Positions 32,053-41,152 of a stretch of 64,000 nucleotides of DNA are shown here, in pieces. The notes under the pieces are model-generated. The model ran no database searches. It was given only the letters and a program-made list of their open reading frames with translations, and was not told the DNA's origin. The position numbers and the translations under genes were made by a program. Position 1 is the stretch's first letter. Every line of letters starts with the position of its first letter. The DNA is from Actinoallomurus liliacearum (lineage in GTDB: Bacteria; Actinomycetota; Actinomycetes; Streptosporangiales; Streptosporangiaceae): NCBI RefSeq assembly GCF_039542035.1, contig NZ_BAABHJ010000002.1, forward strand, positions 248,001 through 312,000, written 5' to 3'.

Positions 32053-33180
32053 GTGGTGTCCACGATTCACTGGACCGAAGCCCGCACCACCCGATCCGCC
32101 CGCTGGCACTCCGAGAACGCGACCCCACCGCCCGGACGGGTCATCGTCGCCGACGACCGCTTCAAAGCCGATACCGCCTACCGCCTCGCCTGCGAGGGCA
32201 CCGCCCTGCTGTGGCAAGGCGACTATCACAACGCGCGTCAGCTGCTGCAGGCGATGCGCCGCCGCGTCGAGAGGAAGTCCCCCCGGCCGGGGGACGACCC
32301 TCTCGAGTCCTTCCATCTTCACCGCAGGGCCCGGAGTCACCGCGCCCGGGTGCTGGGCCGGCTGCTCGTCCTGCTGGAGGACGGCTACGCCCTGAACCTG
32401 CGCCGGGCCCCGGACGTACGTCAGGCGTGCGTCGAGGCGTACGGGCCGCCGCGTGAGCCGACGGCGATCTCGCTCATCGAGCTCCTGGGCGTGCTCGGGG
32501 CGCACCAGTGGCGTCTCAAAGGCGTCCGGGTCCCTGCCCTGGGCGCTCGAATCCACCCGCACTACGGGGTCTTCTCCCCTGTCCGGGGCGAGTACGTCGA
32601 CCTGGTCGCCGAGGCGCCGCTCCCCGCGCCGGCGGTGCGCCGCACCGCGTTCGACCTCGGAACGGGCACCGGAGTGCTCGCCGCCGTTCTGGCCCGCCGG
32701 GGGTTCGAACGCGTGACGGCCACCGACATCAGCCCGCGCGCCCTGGCCTGCGCCCGTGACAACGTCCGCCGGCTCGGCCTCGCCGCCCGCGTCGAGGTCG
32801 CCGGCCCGCACCTGTTCCCGGAGGGCCGCGCCGACCTCATCGTCTGCAACCCGCCCTGGATCCCGGCCCGGCCGACCTCCCAGCTCGAGCACGGCGTCTA
32901 CGACCCGGACGGCGGCATGCTCCATGGCTTCCTGCACGGGCTCGCCTCTCACCTCACACCGGGCGGCGAAGGCTGGCTCATCCTGTCCGACCTCGCCGAA
33001 CACCTCGGGCTCAGGACCCGCTGGCAGCTGCTGACCGGGATCGAGGCGGCCGGCCTGCGCGTCGTGGACAAGGCCGACACGCGACCCCGCCACCCACGGG
33101 CGACCGACACCGCCGATCCCCTCCACGCCGCGCGCGGCGCGGAGGTCACCTCGCTGTGGCGGCTGGCCGTGGTCGGCTGA
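32053..33180 (+). CDS. class I SAM-dependent methyltransferase (HemK/PrmC-like)
   Basis: 375 residues. The C-terminal half has the SAM fold: FDLGTGTGVLAAVLARRGFERVTATDISPRALACARDNVRRLGL and the catalytic loop LIVCNPPWIPARP, the NPPW variant of the NPPY signature used by N-methyltransferases of glutamine or adenine. The N-terminal about 170 residues (TAYRLACEGTALLWQGDYHNARQLLQAMRRRVER) are helical and probably bind substrate. The second GTG (32056) has a better Shine-Dalgarno spacing (GAGGAG). The target (protein, rRNA or small molecule) cannot be told. Confidence 0.88.
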   Translation: MVSTIHWTEARTTRSARWHSENATPPPGRVIVADDRFKADTAYRLACEGTALLWQGDYHNARQLLQAMRRRVERKSPRPGDDPLESFHLHRRARSHRARVLGRLLVLLEDGYALNLRRAPDVRQACVEAYGPPREPTAISLIELLGVLGAHQWRLKGVRVPALGARIHPHYGVFSPVRGEYVDLVAEAPLPAPAVRRTAFDLGTGTGVLAAVLARRGFERVTATDISPRALACARDNVRRLGLAARVEVAGPHLFPEGRADLIVCNPPWIPARPTSQLEHGVYDPDGGMLHGFLHGLASHLTPGGEGWLILSDLAEHLGLRTRWQLLTGIEAAGLRVVDKADTRPRHPRATDTADPLHAARGAEVTSLWRLAVVG

Positions 33181-33219
33181 ACGGGTCGGCCCTCCGCTCG
33201 GGCGTCATCGCCGGCGGCC

Positions 33220-33275
33220 GGCCCAGGCGCTGCCCGCCGGTGGCGACGCGGGCGTATCCGATCAGCGCGCCGGTC
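33220..33275 (-). pseudogene. tiny serine-recombinase N-terminal remnant
   Basis: The minus strand reads GALIGYARVATGGQRLGR, the opening of a resolvase (IGYARVSTxxQ) with the active serine replaced by alanine and nothing downstream. It lies in the 289-base gap between the methyltransferase and the sigma factor genes, which otherwise shows no gene. A leftover of a mobile element. Confidence 0.55.
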
Positions 33276-33469
33276 GATGCGGCCGGTTCGGCGGCGAGAG
33301 GGTTGTTGCCGAGGGAGCCCTCCAGCAGCGGGCCCACGGGAAGCGCGGCGCTGGTCACCACGATCCCCCGCCCGGGGGCAGCAGGGTGACGGTGACGGCC
33401 AGCGGTGCACCGGGTGAGGTGTCGCCGGGCCGGGACATCGCCATGTGCCGTGTGCGCCATGATGGGCCC

Positions 33470-34408
33470 GTGGATTTCGAGCCGTACCGGGGTGAGCTGG
33501 TGGCGTACTGCTATCGGTTGGTGGGGTCGTTCCACGAGGCCGAGGACTTGGTGCAGGAGACGATGCTGCGGGCCTGGAAGGCCCGGGAGCGGTACGACCG
33601 CACGCGCGCGACGGTGAGGACCTGGCTGTATCGGATCGCGACGAACGTCTGCCTGACGGCGATAGAGGGGCGTGCGCGGCGGCCGCTGCCGTCCGGGCTG
33701 GGGGCACCCAGCGACGATCCGGGGGAACCGCTCACGCCGGCGTTCGATGTTCCCTGGCTGCAGCCGTTTCCCGACGCGCGGTTCGACGTTGGTGTGCGGG
33801 CGGACATTCGGCTCGCGCTGGTGGCGGCGATGCAGATTCTGCCACCGCGGCAGCGTGCGGTGCTGGTGCTGCGTGAGGTCTTGGAGTTCAGTGCCGCCGA
33901 GGTGGCCGGCCAACTCGGCACCACGGTCCCGGCCGTCAACAGCGCCCTGCAACGGGCCCGCGCCGCCCTGACGGAGGCAGGCGGAGTCGAGGAGGTCACC
34001 GAGCCGGACGACCCTCAGGTGCGCACGGTGATCGGGCGGTATGCGCGGGCGTTCGAGGCGGCCGACGTCCCCGCGCTCGTGCGGCTCCTCACCGAGGATG
34101 CCGTCCTGGAGATGCCGCCGGTGCCACTGTGGTATCGCGGCAGCCATGACTACGGCCTGTTCATGCGCCGCGTGTTCGACATGCGCGGGACGGGCTGGGG
34201 CGTCCGGTGTCTCACCGCCAACGGGCAGCCGGCGCTCGCCGCTTACGCACCTGAGCCCGGCGGCGGGCATCACCTGCACACGCTGCAGGTGTTCACGGTC
34301 ACCGGCGGCCGGGTCGCGCGCAACGTCGTGTTCGCCGACCCAGCCGTGTTCGAGGCCTTCGACCTGCCCCGGCGGATTTCTTTCGACGAGTTGGACCGGG
34401 ATCGATGA
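33470..34408 (+). CDS. ECF RNA polymerase sigma factor, SigX5/SigG type with NTF2 domain
   Basis: 312 residues. Region 2 (PYRGELVAYCYRLVGSFHEAEDLVQETMLRAWKA), region 4 (MQILPPRQRAVLVLREVLEFSAAEVAGQLGTTVPAVNSALQRARAAL), and a C-terminal SnoaL-like domain (VIGRYARAFEAADVPALVRLLTEDAVLEMPP through FVFADPAVFEAFDLPRRI). GTG 33470 gives the family start VDFEPYR; a catgat -10-like element just upstream suggests leaderless translation. It heads a unit with a DHFR-like reductase and an EthD protein. Confidence 0.9.
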   Translation: MDFEPYRGELVAYCYRLVGSFHEAEDLVQETMLRAWKARERYDRTRATVRTWLYRIATNVCLTAIEGRARRPLPSGLGAPSDDPGEPLTPAFDVPWLQPFPDARFDVGVRADIRLALVAAMQILPPRQRAVLVLREVLEFSAAEVAGQLGTTVPAVNSALQRARAALTEAGGVEEVTEPDDPQVRTVIGRYARAFEAADVPALVRLLTEDAVLEMPPVPLWYRGSHDYGLFMRRVFDMRGTGWGVRCLTANGQPALAAYAPEPGGGHHLHTLQVFTVTGGRVARNVVFADPAVFEAFDLPRRISFDELDRDR

Positions 34409-34464
34409 GTTCGGCCGATGCCGCCGGTACGTACGGGTGAGCATCGACCGAAAGGACACTCATC

Positions 34465-35022
34465 ATGACCGTCATCGTCATTGAGTTCATCACCCTCGAC
34501 GGGATCGTCTCCGATCCCGACGGGTCCGCAGGTACACCGGCGGGCGGCTGGGCGTTCCGGCACGGACCCGAGACGGTCGCCGGGGACAAGTTCCGGCTCG
34601 GCGGCACACTGGATGAAGGCGTCATGGTGCTGGGGCGCAGCACCTGGCAGCTGTTCTCGCGGCTGTGGCCAGGACGCGACGATCCGTTCTCCACGCGGAT
34701 GAACGCCGTACCGAAGCTGGTCGCCTCCCGTTCGCTGACCGACACCTCGGCATGGGCGAACTCCACGGTCATCGACGGTGACCTCGTCAACGCCGTCAAA
34801 CGCGAGCAACGAGACGTGATCATCACCGGCAGCTTGAGCGTCGTGCACGCGCTGATGGCCGAGGACCTGATCGACGAATACCGGCTGCTGACGTTCCCCA
34901 CGGTCCTCCGCACCGGCGAGCGGCTCTTCCCCGCTGGAGGTTCACCCGCTTTCCTGGAGTGCCTGTCGGCTGAGCCGGCCGGCGCCGCCGTTCTCACGCG
35001 GTATGGGAGGGCGGCACGATGA
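34465..35022 (+). CDS. dihydrofolate reductase family protein (RibD C-terminal-like)
   Basis: 185 residues. VIVIEFITLDGIVSDPDG opening, MVLGRSTWQLFSRLWPGRDDPFSTRMNAVPKLVASRSL, DVIITGSLSVVHALMAEDLIDEYRLLTFPTVLRTGERLFPAG: typical of the RibD/DHFR-like bacterial reductases of unknown substrate. It follows the ECF sigma gene (56 bases) and overlaps EthD by four bases (ATGA). An intact counterpart of the truncated copy at 16819. Confidence 0.9.
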   Translation: MTVIVIEFITLDGIVSDPDGSAGTPAGGWAFRHGPETVAGDKFRLGGTLDEGVMVLGRSTWQLFSRLWPGRDDPFSTRMNAVPKLVASRSLTDTSAWANSTVIDGDLVNAVKREQRDVIITGSLSVVHALMAEDLIDEYRLLTFPTVLRTGERLFPAGGSPAFLECLSAEPAGAAVLTRYGRAAR

Positions 35023-35330
35023 GCGTTCGCTTCCTCGCCCTGTACGAGACCCCGGCCGATCCGGAGGCGTTCGAGCGGCACTACCGCGAGATTCACATCC
35101 CGCTCGCGCGCCGGCTGCCGGGCCTGCGCCGGTACGTGGTCGGCCGCGACCTGGCGCCCGTACGCGGCGGCGCGCCCTGCTACCTGGTCGCCGAGCTGGA
35201 ATGGGACACCATGGAGCAGCTACGCGCCGCGTTCGCCTCGCCCGAAGGCCGCGCCGCCGCCGACGACGCGGCACGCCTCCAGGAGCTCGCCCCCGTACGC
35301 ATCATGATCTATACCGCGAACGAAGCATGA
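35019..35330 (+). CDS. EthD family protein
   Basis: 103 residues. VRFLALYETPADPEAFERHYREIHIPLARRLPGLRRYVVGRDLAP is the ferredoxin-like dimeric alpha+beta barrel of EthD proteins, with the HYREIH histidines. EthD proteins are needed for ether degradation by P450 systems or act as small monooxygenase/decarboxylase-like units. Translationally coupled to the reductase gene by ATGA at 35019-35022. Confidence 0.9.
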   Translation: MSVRFLALYETPADPEAFERHYREIHIPLARRLPGLRRYVVGRDLAPVRGGAPCYLVAELEWDTMEQLRAAFASPEGRAAADDAARLQELAPVRIMIYTANEA

Positions 35331-35383
35331 GGTAGGCGCACCGTCACCGTGCCCAGGTTGCCGGACAGCTCCCTGCGGGTCCG

Positions 35384-35735
35384 TCAGGCTGCGGTGAGGT
35401 CCAGGCGGGTGTCCATGTCCAGGTAGAAACGTCCGTACGGGTTGATGTGCGTCCAGAACAGCGGGCTGAGTCCCCTTCCGGGGTCACGCAGGACGGCTTG
35501 GATGAGCTGGGTGTTGACGTAGACCAGGGAGGACTGCAGTAGGTGCAGGGCGAGCATGGACACCTCGGCGTGCTCGCGGTCCTCCCGGTCAGCAGCCCGA
35601 GGCGGCCGATTCCTGGTCGCGTAGCTGCGTGAAGTCGACGTCGGGCTTGGGGTCGTACGCCTCGGGCCGGATGCCGAGTTCGCGGGTGCTGTACTCGCCG
35701 AACCGTTTGATGTGCTCGGTCAGGAGGCGGGGCCG
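35384..35735 (-). pseudogene. Tn3-family transposase, C-terminal remnant
   Basis: The minus strand encodes EHIKRFGEYSTRELGIRPEA, YDPKPDVDFTQLRDQ and, after a frame change, REDREHAEVSMLALHLLQSS, LVYVNTQLIQAVLRDPGRG and LSPLFWTHINPYGRFYLDMD, ending LDLTAA-stop at 35384. This is the C terminus of a Tn3 transposase, different from the N-terminal remnant at 15676. It overlaps the 3' end of the STAS gene by a few bases. Confidence 0.8.
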
Positions 35736-36040
35736 GCCGGGCCCAGGCCGTGGATGGTGGTCAGGTCGGTGAGACCGCAGAAGGTCAGGACCGGGGCGAG
35801 CAGTGGTGTGGCGACGACCTCGATGCGGTCCGCGTGCGTGAGCAGGATGCTCAGTCCTGCGCTGTCGAGGTACTCGACGTCGGTGAGATCGATGACGAGA
35901 GGACCGGTGGCGCCCTCCAGGCCGTCCGCGACCGCGGCGGCGAGATCGGCGCTATTGCTCATGTCGATCTCACCGACCGCGGTCAGGACGGGGGTGCCGT
36001 CCGGACGGCGGTCCGGCGTCAGGGTCAGGGGCGTGGTCAT
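35720..36040 (-). CDS. STAS-domain anti-sigma factor antagonist
   Basis: 106 residues. VLTAVGEIDMSNSADLAAAVADGL, LVIDLTDVEYLDSAGLSILLTHADR: the SpoIIAA-type STAS fold with phosphorylatable Ser in DSAG. It overlaps the sensor/phosphatase gene by four bases (ATGA), so is made together with it. The phosphatase domain of the partner presumably dephosphorylates this protein and the partner's C-terminal kinase-like ATPase phosphorylates it. Its 3' end borders a Tn3 remnant. Confidence 0.9.
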   Translation of the reverse strand: MTTPLTLTPDRRPDGTPVLTAVGEIDMSNSADLAAAVADGLEGATGPLVIDLTDVEYLDSAGLSILLTHADRIEVVATPLLAPVLTFCGLTDLTTIHGLGPAGPAS

Positions 36041-39000
36041 TTGGCGATCCTGGTCTGCATGTCGACGGTGGTGCCGTCAGGGCCGGGGGTGACGGTGACC
36101 TGCTGCATCATGGCGCGCATCAGGGTCAGCCCACGGCCGCGGTGTGCGCTGGCCTCGGGCTGCGGAGTCTTCCAGCGTCCAGTGTCGGTGATCGTCAAAC
36201 GCATCTGATCGACCAGAGCTTCGGCGCGCATCCGTACGATGTCGCCCGGGGTGTGGCGGTGACCGTGCTCGATGGCGTTGGCGCACGCCTCACCGGCGGC
36301 GACGAGGACGTTCTGCACCATCTGCGGCGGCAGGTCGCACTTGGTGAGCCAATTGCGCAGGGCCCTGCGGACGGGGGCGAGCTGGGTGGCCTCCGCGGGG
36401 AAGGCCATCTCCAGCGGGGCGGGGTGCCGGTACAACAACAGGGCGACGTCGTCGTCATAGCCGCCCGCGGGGGCCAGCCGGGTCATGACCTGACTGGCCA
36501 GCACATCGATGCCGGTCTCCCGGCCGTCCTGGACGGCTTCGCCGGCCTGGTCGATGCCCTCGGTCAGCGGCCTGCGGCGGCGTTCGACCAGACCGTCGGT
36601 GTACAGCAACAGGGTGGCGCGGGCGGACAGGGTGTGCTCCGCGTACGGGCGCGGGGCTCCGGGGCGGACGGCGAGCGGGGCGAATCGCCCGCCCTCGAGC
36701 AGGTGGCGGGCGCCGTCCGGCTGGACGAGGATGCCGGGCGGGTGGCCGGCGCTGGAGTAGGTCAGGTGGCCGGTCCGCGGGTCGAGGATCCCGCAGAAGA
36801 CGGTGGTGCACATCGCACCGGGGACGCCGGCGGCGAAGTGGTCCAGCGCGACGAGGACCTGGTCGGGCCGGGGATCCTGCAGGAGCAGGGCCCGGCAGGC
36901 GCTGCGCAGTTGCCCCATCACGGTCGCCGCCTGCAGGCCGCGGCCGACGCAGTCGCCGACGACGATGCCGATGCGGCCGTCGGGCAGCGGGACCGTGTCG
37001 TACCAGTCGCCGCCGACCTCCAGAGGACGGGCGGCGGGTTCGTAGCGGACGGCGAAACCCTCCGGCAGGTCGGCCGGGCCGAGGATGGCGCGCTGCAGGG
37101 CGATGGCGGTCTCACGCTGCTGGTCGATCTGGTGGGCGCGGGTCAGACCCTGGGCGAGATGGCCGGCCAGCAGGGACAGCAGGGTCTGGTCCTGCTCGGT
37201 GAAGGGCCGGTGCCCGGCCAGGTCGAGCCAGAGCACCATCGGCCCGTGCGGGTGTTCGAGGCCGACGCCCGCGGCGGTGCCGTCGGCACTGATGGCGGGG
37301 GCCAGGGAGGGACCCTCACGCAGGCCGGTCAGCGCGGCACGGTGCTGTTCGGACAGCGCCTCCCAGGTGACGCCTGCCTCCGTGCCGGTCACGGTCGGCG
37401 CGCCGCCGCCGTCGAAGACGGTGGCCAGGGCGCGTTCGGCCCGCCACAGGGCCTTCAGCTCCTCCAGCGCCCCGGTCAGGGCCTCCTCGAGGCTGGCCGC
37501 CTGGGACAGGCACAGGCTCAGTGACGCCACCGCGGTCTCACGCTGGATGGCGTAGTGCTCGGCGGTGACGTCGCGGAAGGTGCCCACGACCACGCGGCTC
37601 CCGGTCTCCAGGTCCTGGACCTGGTTGAACGCGGCACTGACCCACATCCGGCGCCCGTCACGGTGGGTGACGGGCACGGTGTAGGCGCCGCGTTCCTGGT
37701 CCAGCACGTCGGCGAAGGCCTCGGCCACCAGCCGGTGAGCCTCGGGGTCGCTGTCGGCGTCGGGCCACCACGGGTGGATGGGGGTGTAGGGCAGGCCCTC
37801 GGGGCCGAAACCCAGGATGTCGGTGAACGCGGCGTTGATCTCGACGATGGCGCCCTGCTCGTCGCAGACGAAGAACGCCTCCTGCAGGGAGTCGACCAGC
37901 GCGGTGCGCCAGCGGGCATGGTGGCTGCGCAGCCGGGCCAGCTCGACGTTCGCCTGCACCCGGGCCAGCAGTTCGGCCGCGGAGAACGGCTTGACCAGGT
38001 AGTCGTCGGCACCCGCCTCCAGGCCCTCGATGGAGGCCTCCTGCCCGGCCCGGGCCGACAGCAGCAGCACGGGGACGCTCGCGGTCCGCGTGTCCTCGCG
38101 CAGCGCGGCCACCATCTGCAGGCCGTCCAGGCGCGGCATCATCACGTCGCTGACGATCAGGTCGGGCGCGTCGGCCCGCGCGGCCTCCAGCGCGGCCTGC
38201 CCGTCGGTGACCGCGCTGACCACGTGCCCGGCGCCGCGCAGCAGACGGGTGAGGTATTCGCGCATGTCGGCGTTGTCGTCGGCGATGAGGACCCGCCCGG
38301 GCCGGCCGCGGCCCGGGCCGGCCGCAGGCTCCTCACCGGTGACGGGCGTGGCCTCCTCCGGCGCGGACCCTGCCGCGTCGTGGCCGTCCTGCGGATCCGA
38401 GGGCAGCCAGCGCTGGGCCTCCTGGAGGTACGGTTCGGCGGTGGCCGGGTCCTCGGTCGCGCCGCCCTCCGCGCCGTCTCCGGTGGCGAGGGCCTCGGGC
38501 GGCAGGTGAGCGTGCCCGAAGGGCAGCCGGACGGTGAACGTGGTGCCCTCGTTCTCGGTGGAGGCGGCGCTGATCGTGCCGCCGTGCAGGCCGACCAGCT
38601 CCTTGACCAGCGCGAGCCCGATGCCGCTGCCCTCGTTCGATCGCGAACGGGCCTTCTCGATGCGGTGGAACCGCTCGAACAGCCGCGGTATCTCCTGCTC
38701 GGCGACGCCGATCCCGGTGTCGGCCACGGCGACGACCGCGTGGTCCTGCTCGACGCGGACGGTCACACAGACCGAGCCGTCGAAGGTGAACTTCAACGCG
38801 TTGCTCAGCAAATTGAAGATCACCTTCTCCCACATGCCGCGGTCGAGGTACACCGCTTCAGGGAGCGGGACGCAGTCCACTTCGAAGGCCAGCCCGGCCT
38901 TCTCGACCGCGGAGCGGAACACACTGGCCAGCTCGGCGGTGACCGCCGACAGGTCGACCGGCTCGTAACGGGCCTGCATCCGGCCCGCCTCGAGGCGGGA

Positions 39001-40263
39001 GAAGTCCAGCAGCGTGTTGACCAGCTTGCCCAGCCGCAGCCCGTTGCGGCGGATGACGTCGAGTTCCTCACGAGCCTGCGGGTCGGTGTCGCCCAGCCTG
39101 GTGCGCAGCTCGTCCACCGGGCCCATGATCAGCGTGAGCGGGGTGCGGAACTCGTGGCTGATGTTGGAGAAGAACGCGGTCTTGGCGCGATCCAGTTCGG
39201 CCAGCTCCTCCGCCCGCCGCTGCTGAGCCTGGTAGCTGCGGGCACTGGCGATCCCCGCCGCGACGTGCCCGGCGGCCAGCTCGACGAACCCGCGGTAGCC
39301 CTCGTCCAGCGCGCGGTACCGGTTCAGCGCGGCGACCAGGAAGCCGGACGGCGCGCTGCCCTGCTGCAGCAGGGGCACCACCAGCGCGTGCGTGGGCGGC
39401 TCCGGCCAATCGCCGGTCGGCAGCCCGGTGAACGGGGCGCCCTCGAGCGCCACCAGCGCGGACTCGCCCCGCGCGAGTTCCGCCGCGGGCCACACACCGC
39501 TCGAGTCCTCGACCGCGATCCTCGCCGGGGCGGCCGGGTGCCCCGCATCGATCCCCGTCGTGGCCGCCAGCCGCGCGTGGTGGTCGTCGTCGAACAGGTA
39601 GACCTGCGTGAACGGCAGGTCCTGCAGGTTGCCGCCGAGCTGGCGGCCGGCGAAGGTCAGCATCTCCTGCTCGGTGCGGACCACGCTGGGATCCGACCCC
39701 AGATCCCGCAGCGTCGCCATCCGGCGCTCGCCGATGACCCGCTCGGTCTCCTCACTGACCACGCACAGCATGCCGACGATCGCGCCCGAGTCGTCCCGCA
39801 GCGGGCTGTAGGAGAACGTGTGGTAGGTCTCCTCCGGGTATCCCGAGCGCTCCAGGAACAGCAGCAGCGCCTCGTCCCAGGTCGCCTCGCCCGTACTGAG
39901 CACCGTGTCGATCCGCGGGCCGATGTCGTCCCAGATCTCCGCCCACACCTCACTGGCCGGCCGGCCCAGCGCCCACGGGTATTTGCGGCCCAGCGTGTCC
40001 CGCCGGTAGGCGGCGTTGCAGAAGAACGTCAGCTCCGGTCCCCACGCCATCCACATCGAGAAACGGGACGACAGCAGGATGCTGACGGCGGTCTGCAGGC
40101 TCTGCGGCCAGTGGTCGGGCGGGCCGAGCCGCGTCGCCGCCCAGTCCACGACGGCGAGGTCCCGGCCGACCTCACCGTCGACGAAGAACACCCCGGCCCC
40201 GGTCGCGGCCGAGGGACCGCGCTCGGCGTCGTCCACCGGCCCGGTGGGCCCAGCACCGCTCAT
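36037..40263 (-). CDS. hybrid sensor histidine kinase / PP2C (SpoIIE) phosphatase / anti-sigma ATPase fusion
   Basis: 1408 residues, cytosolic. Domains in order: PAS at about 50-185 (FSMWMAWGPELTFFCNAAYR), GAF about 195-350, HisKA with ISHEFRTP (His370) and a GHKL ATPase to about 600, a receiver with Asp706 in LIVSDVMMPR, PAS about 790-910, GAF about 920-1040, PP2C/SpoIIE phosphatase about 1045-1260 (VGGDWYDTVPLPDG, GDCVGRG, YTDGLVERR), and a C-terminal RsbW-like ATPase (VAAGEACANAIEHGH, RGRGLTLMRAMM). One polypeptide thus joins two-component and partner-switching logic. It overlaps the STAS gene (ATGA). A GGAGAAGG Shine-Dalgarno supports ATG 40263. Confidence 0.93.
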   Translation of the reverse strand: MSGAGPTGPVDDAERGPSAATGAGVFFVDGEVGRDLAVVDWAATRLGPPDHWPQSLQTAVSILLSSRFSMWMAWGPELTFFCNAAYRRDTLGRKYPWALGRPASEVWAEIWDDIGPRIDTVLSTGEATWDEALLLFLERSGYPEETYHTFSYSPLRDDSGAIVGMLCVVSEETERVIGERRMATLRDLGSDPSVVRTEQEMLTFAGRQLGGNLQDLPFTQVYLFDDDHHARLAATTGIDAGHPAAPARIAVEDSSGVWPAAELARGESALVALEGAPFTGLPTGDWPEPPTHALVVPLLQQGSAPSGFLVAALNRYRALDEGYRGFVELAAGHVAAGIASARSYQAQQRRAEELAELDRAKTAFFSNISHEFRTPLTLIMGPVDELRTRLGDTDPQAREELDVIRRNGLRLGKLVNTLLDFSRLEAGRMQARYEPVDLSAVTAELASVFRSAVEKAGLAFEVDCVPLPEAVYLDRGMWEKVIFNLLSNALKFTFDGSVCVTVRVEQDHAVVAVADTGIGVAEQEIPRLFERFHRIEKARSRSNEGSGIGLALVKELVGLHGGTISAASTENEGTTFTVRLPFGHAHLPPEALATGDGAEGGATEDPATAEPYLQEAQRWLPSDPQDGHDAAGSAPEEATPVTGEEPAAGPGRGRPGRVLIADDNADMREYLTRLLRGAGHVVSAVTDGQAALEAARADAPDLIVSDVMMPRLDGLQMVAALREDTRTASVPVLLLSARAGQEASIEGLEAGADDYLVKPFSAAELLARVQANVELARLRSHHARWRTALVDSLQEAFFVCDEQGAIVEINAAFTDILGFGPEGLPYTPIHPWWPDADSDPEAHRLVAEAFADVLDQERGAYTVPVTHRDGRRMWVSAAFNQVQDLETGSRVVVGTFRDVTAEHYAIQRETAVASLSLCLSQAASLEEALTGALEELKALWRAERALATVFDGGGAPTVTGTEAGVTWEALSEQHRAALTGLREGPSLAPAISADGTAAGVGLEHPHGPMVLWLDLAGHRPFTEQDQTLLSLLAGHLAQGLTRAHQIDQQRETAIALQRAILGPADLPEGFAVRYEPAARPLEVGGDWYDTVPLPDGRIGIVVGDCVGRGLQAATVMGQLRSACRALLLQDPRPDQVLVALDHFAAGVPGAMCTTVFCGILDPRTGHLTYSSAGHPPGILVQPDGARHLLEGGRFAPLAVRPGAPRPYAEHTLSARATLLLYTDGLVERRRRPLTEGIDQAGEAVQDGRETGIDVLASQVMTRLAPAGGYDDDVALLLYRHPAPLEMAFPAEATQLAPVRRALRNWLTKCDLPPQMVQNVLVAAGEACANAIEHGHRHTPGDIVRMRAEALVDQMRLTITDTGRWKTPQPEASAHRGRGLTLMRAMMQQVTVTPGPDGTTVDMQTRIAK

Positions 40264-40433
40264 CGCCTTCTCCCTCGCCACAGCCCCGTACCGACGGGCC
40301 CGACCACGCCTTCGCTGGGACCTGAGGTGGGGGACGCACCGGCGGCTTTCGTAGGATAGGCCAACCGTCCCCGCGGCGTTACATCCGTATCTTCTGCCCG
40401 GGAAGGGCGCACACAGGTAGGAGAGAAACGTCC

Positions 40434-40703
40434 GTGGACACCGCAGACGCCACCGCCGTGGTGTCCATGCCCCCGATGAACGGCCGCAGCCGGCCGCGCC
40501 ACGCCGCCACCGGGCCCTGGACACCCCATCCGACGAGGCGTTCGACCACGTCACCGCCCTGGCCGCAGGACGCCGACGACGTCTTCACGGCAGTACGCAA
40601 GCTTCTCGAGGATCTGGGTAGGGGCGTCACCGCCGGCACCACCCTGCCGGCCCCGTCCGCGCCCGCCCGTCCCACCGCCGTGCCCGCACAGGAGAACCGG
40701 TGA
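40434..40703 (+). CDS. small ORF, possibly decayed GAF/phosphatase gene
   Basis: 89 codons from GTG with AGGAGAG upstream, ending in a GTGA overlap with the STAS gene. Its middle is low-complexity (PRHAATGPWTPHPTRRSTTS), while another frame of the same bases reads RALDTPSDEAFDHVTALAAG, the typical start of a GAF domain in SpoIIE-like proteins. This suggests that an original GAF-containing gene was frameshifted and largely deleted, leaving its start and coupling signal. The product may not be meaningful. Confidence 0.35.
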   Translation: MDTADATAVVSMPPMNGRSRPRHAATGPWTPHPTRRSTTSPPWPQDADDVFTAVRKLLEDLGRGVTAGTTLPAPSAPARPTAVPAQENR

Positions 40704-41047
40704 CCGACCGCGTCCTGACCGCCACCAGCCACCCCCACCCCACCGGCCCGAACCTGATCACCGTGGCCGGCGAACTCGACTACTACACCGCCGCGCACCT
40801 GCGGAAGGCCCTGGAGGAGACGACCTTCACCGCCGACGGTGTGATCATCGACCTGACCGACCTGACCTACTGCGACTCCACCGGCATCACCGTGCTGGTC
40901 ACCGCCTACCACCGCGCCCGCGCCAGCGACACCCCGCTCGCGCTGGCCGGCCTCAACCCCGACCTGGACCGCGTCTTCGGCATCGTCGGTCTCCACGACG
41001 TCTTCGCCTCCTACCCCACGGTCGAAGAGGCCGTCGCCGCGCTGTAA
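40700..41047 (+). CDS. STAS-domain anti-sigma factor antagonist
   Basis: 115 residues from GTG. LITVAGELDYYTAAHLRKALEE, GVIIDLTDLTYCDSTGITVLVTAYHRA: SpoIIAA-type STAS with the target serine in DSTG. It is divergent from the large sensor/phosphatase and likely its second substrate, giving two antagonists for one regulator. Coupled to the upstream small ORF by GTGA. Confidence 0.9.
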   Translation: MTDRVLTATSHPHPTGPNLITVAGELDYYTAAHLRKALEETTFTADGVIIDLTDLTYCDSTGITVLVTAYHRARASDTPLALAGLNPDLDRVFGIVGLHDVFASYPTVEEAVAAL

Positions 41048-41152
41048 CCCTCCCCGTGTCACACCCGCGGGGCCCGATGCGTCAGTGGGGGTGACGGGCG
41101 TCGACCGCCGCCGCGACGAACGCGCCGGCCGCCCGCGACACGGAGGGTCACC

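Noticed and set aside
33146..34459. 437-codon minus-strand frame across the ECF sigma gene
   Set aside because: Antisense to a well-supported sigma factor; only its far end contains a short resolvase-like string, annotated separately.
37555..40359. 934-codon plus-strand frame opposite the sensor/phosphatase gene
   Set aside because: Shadow of the 1408-codon minus-strand gene in GC-rich DNA; the composition is low in hydrophobic periodicity and has no domain.
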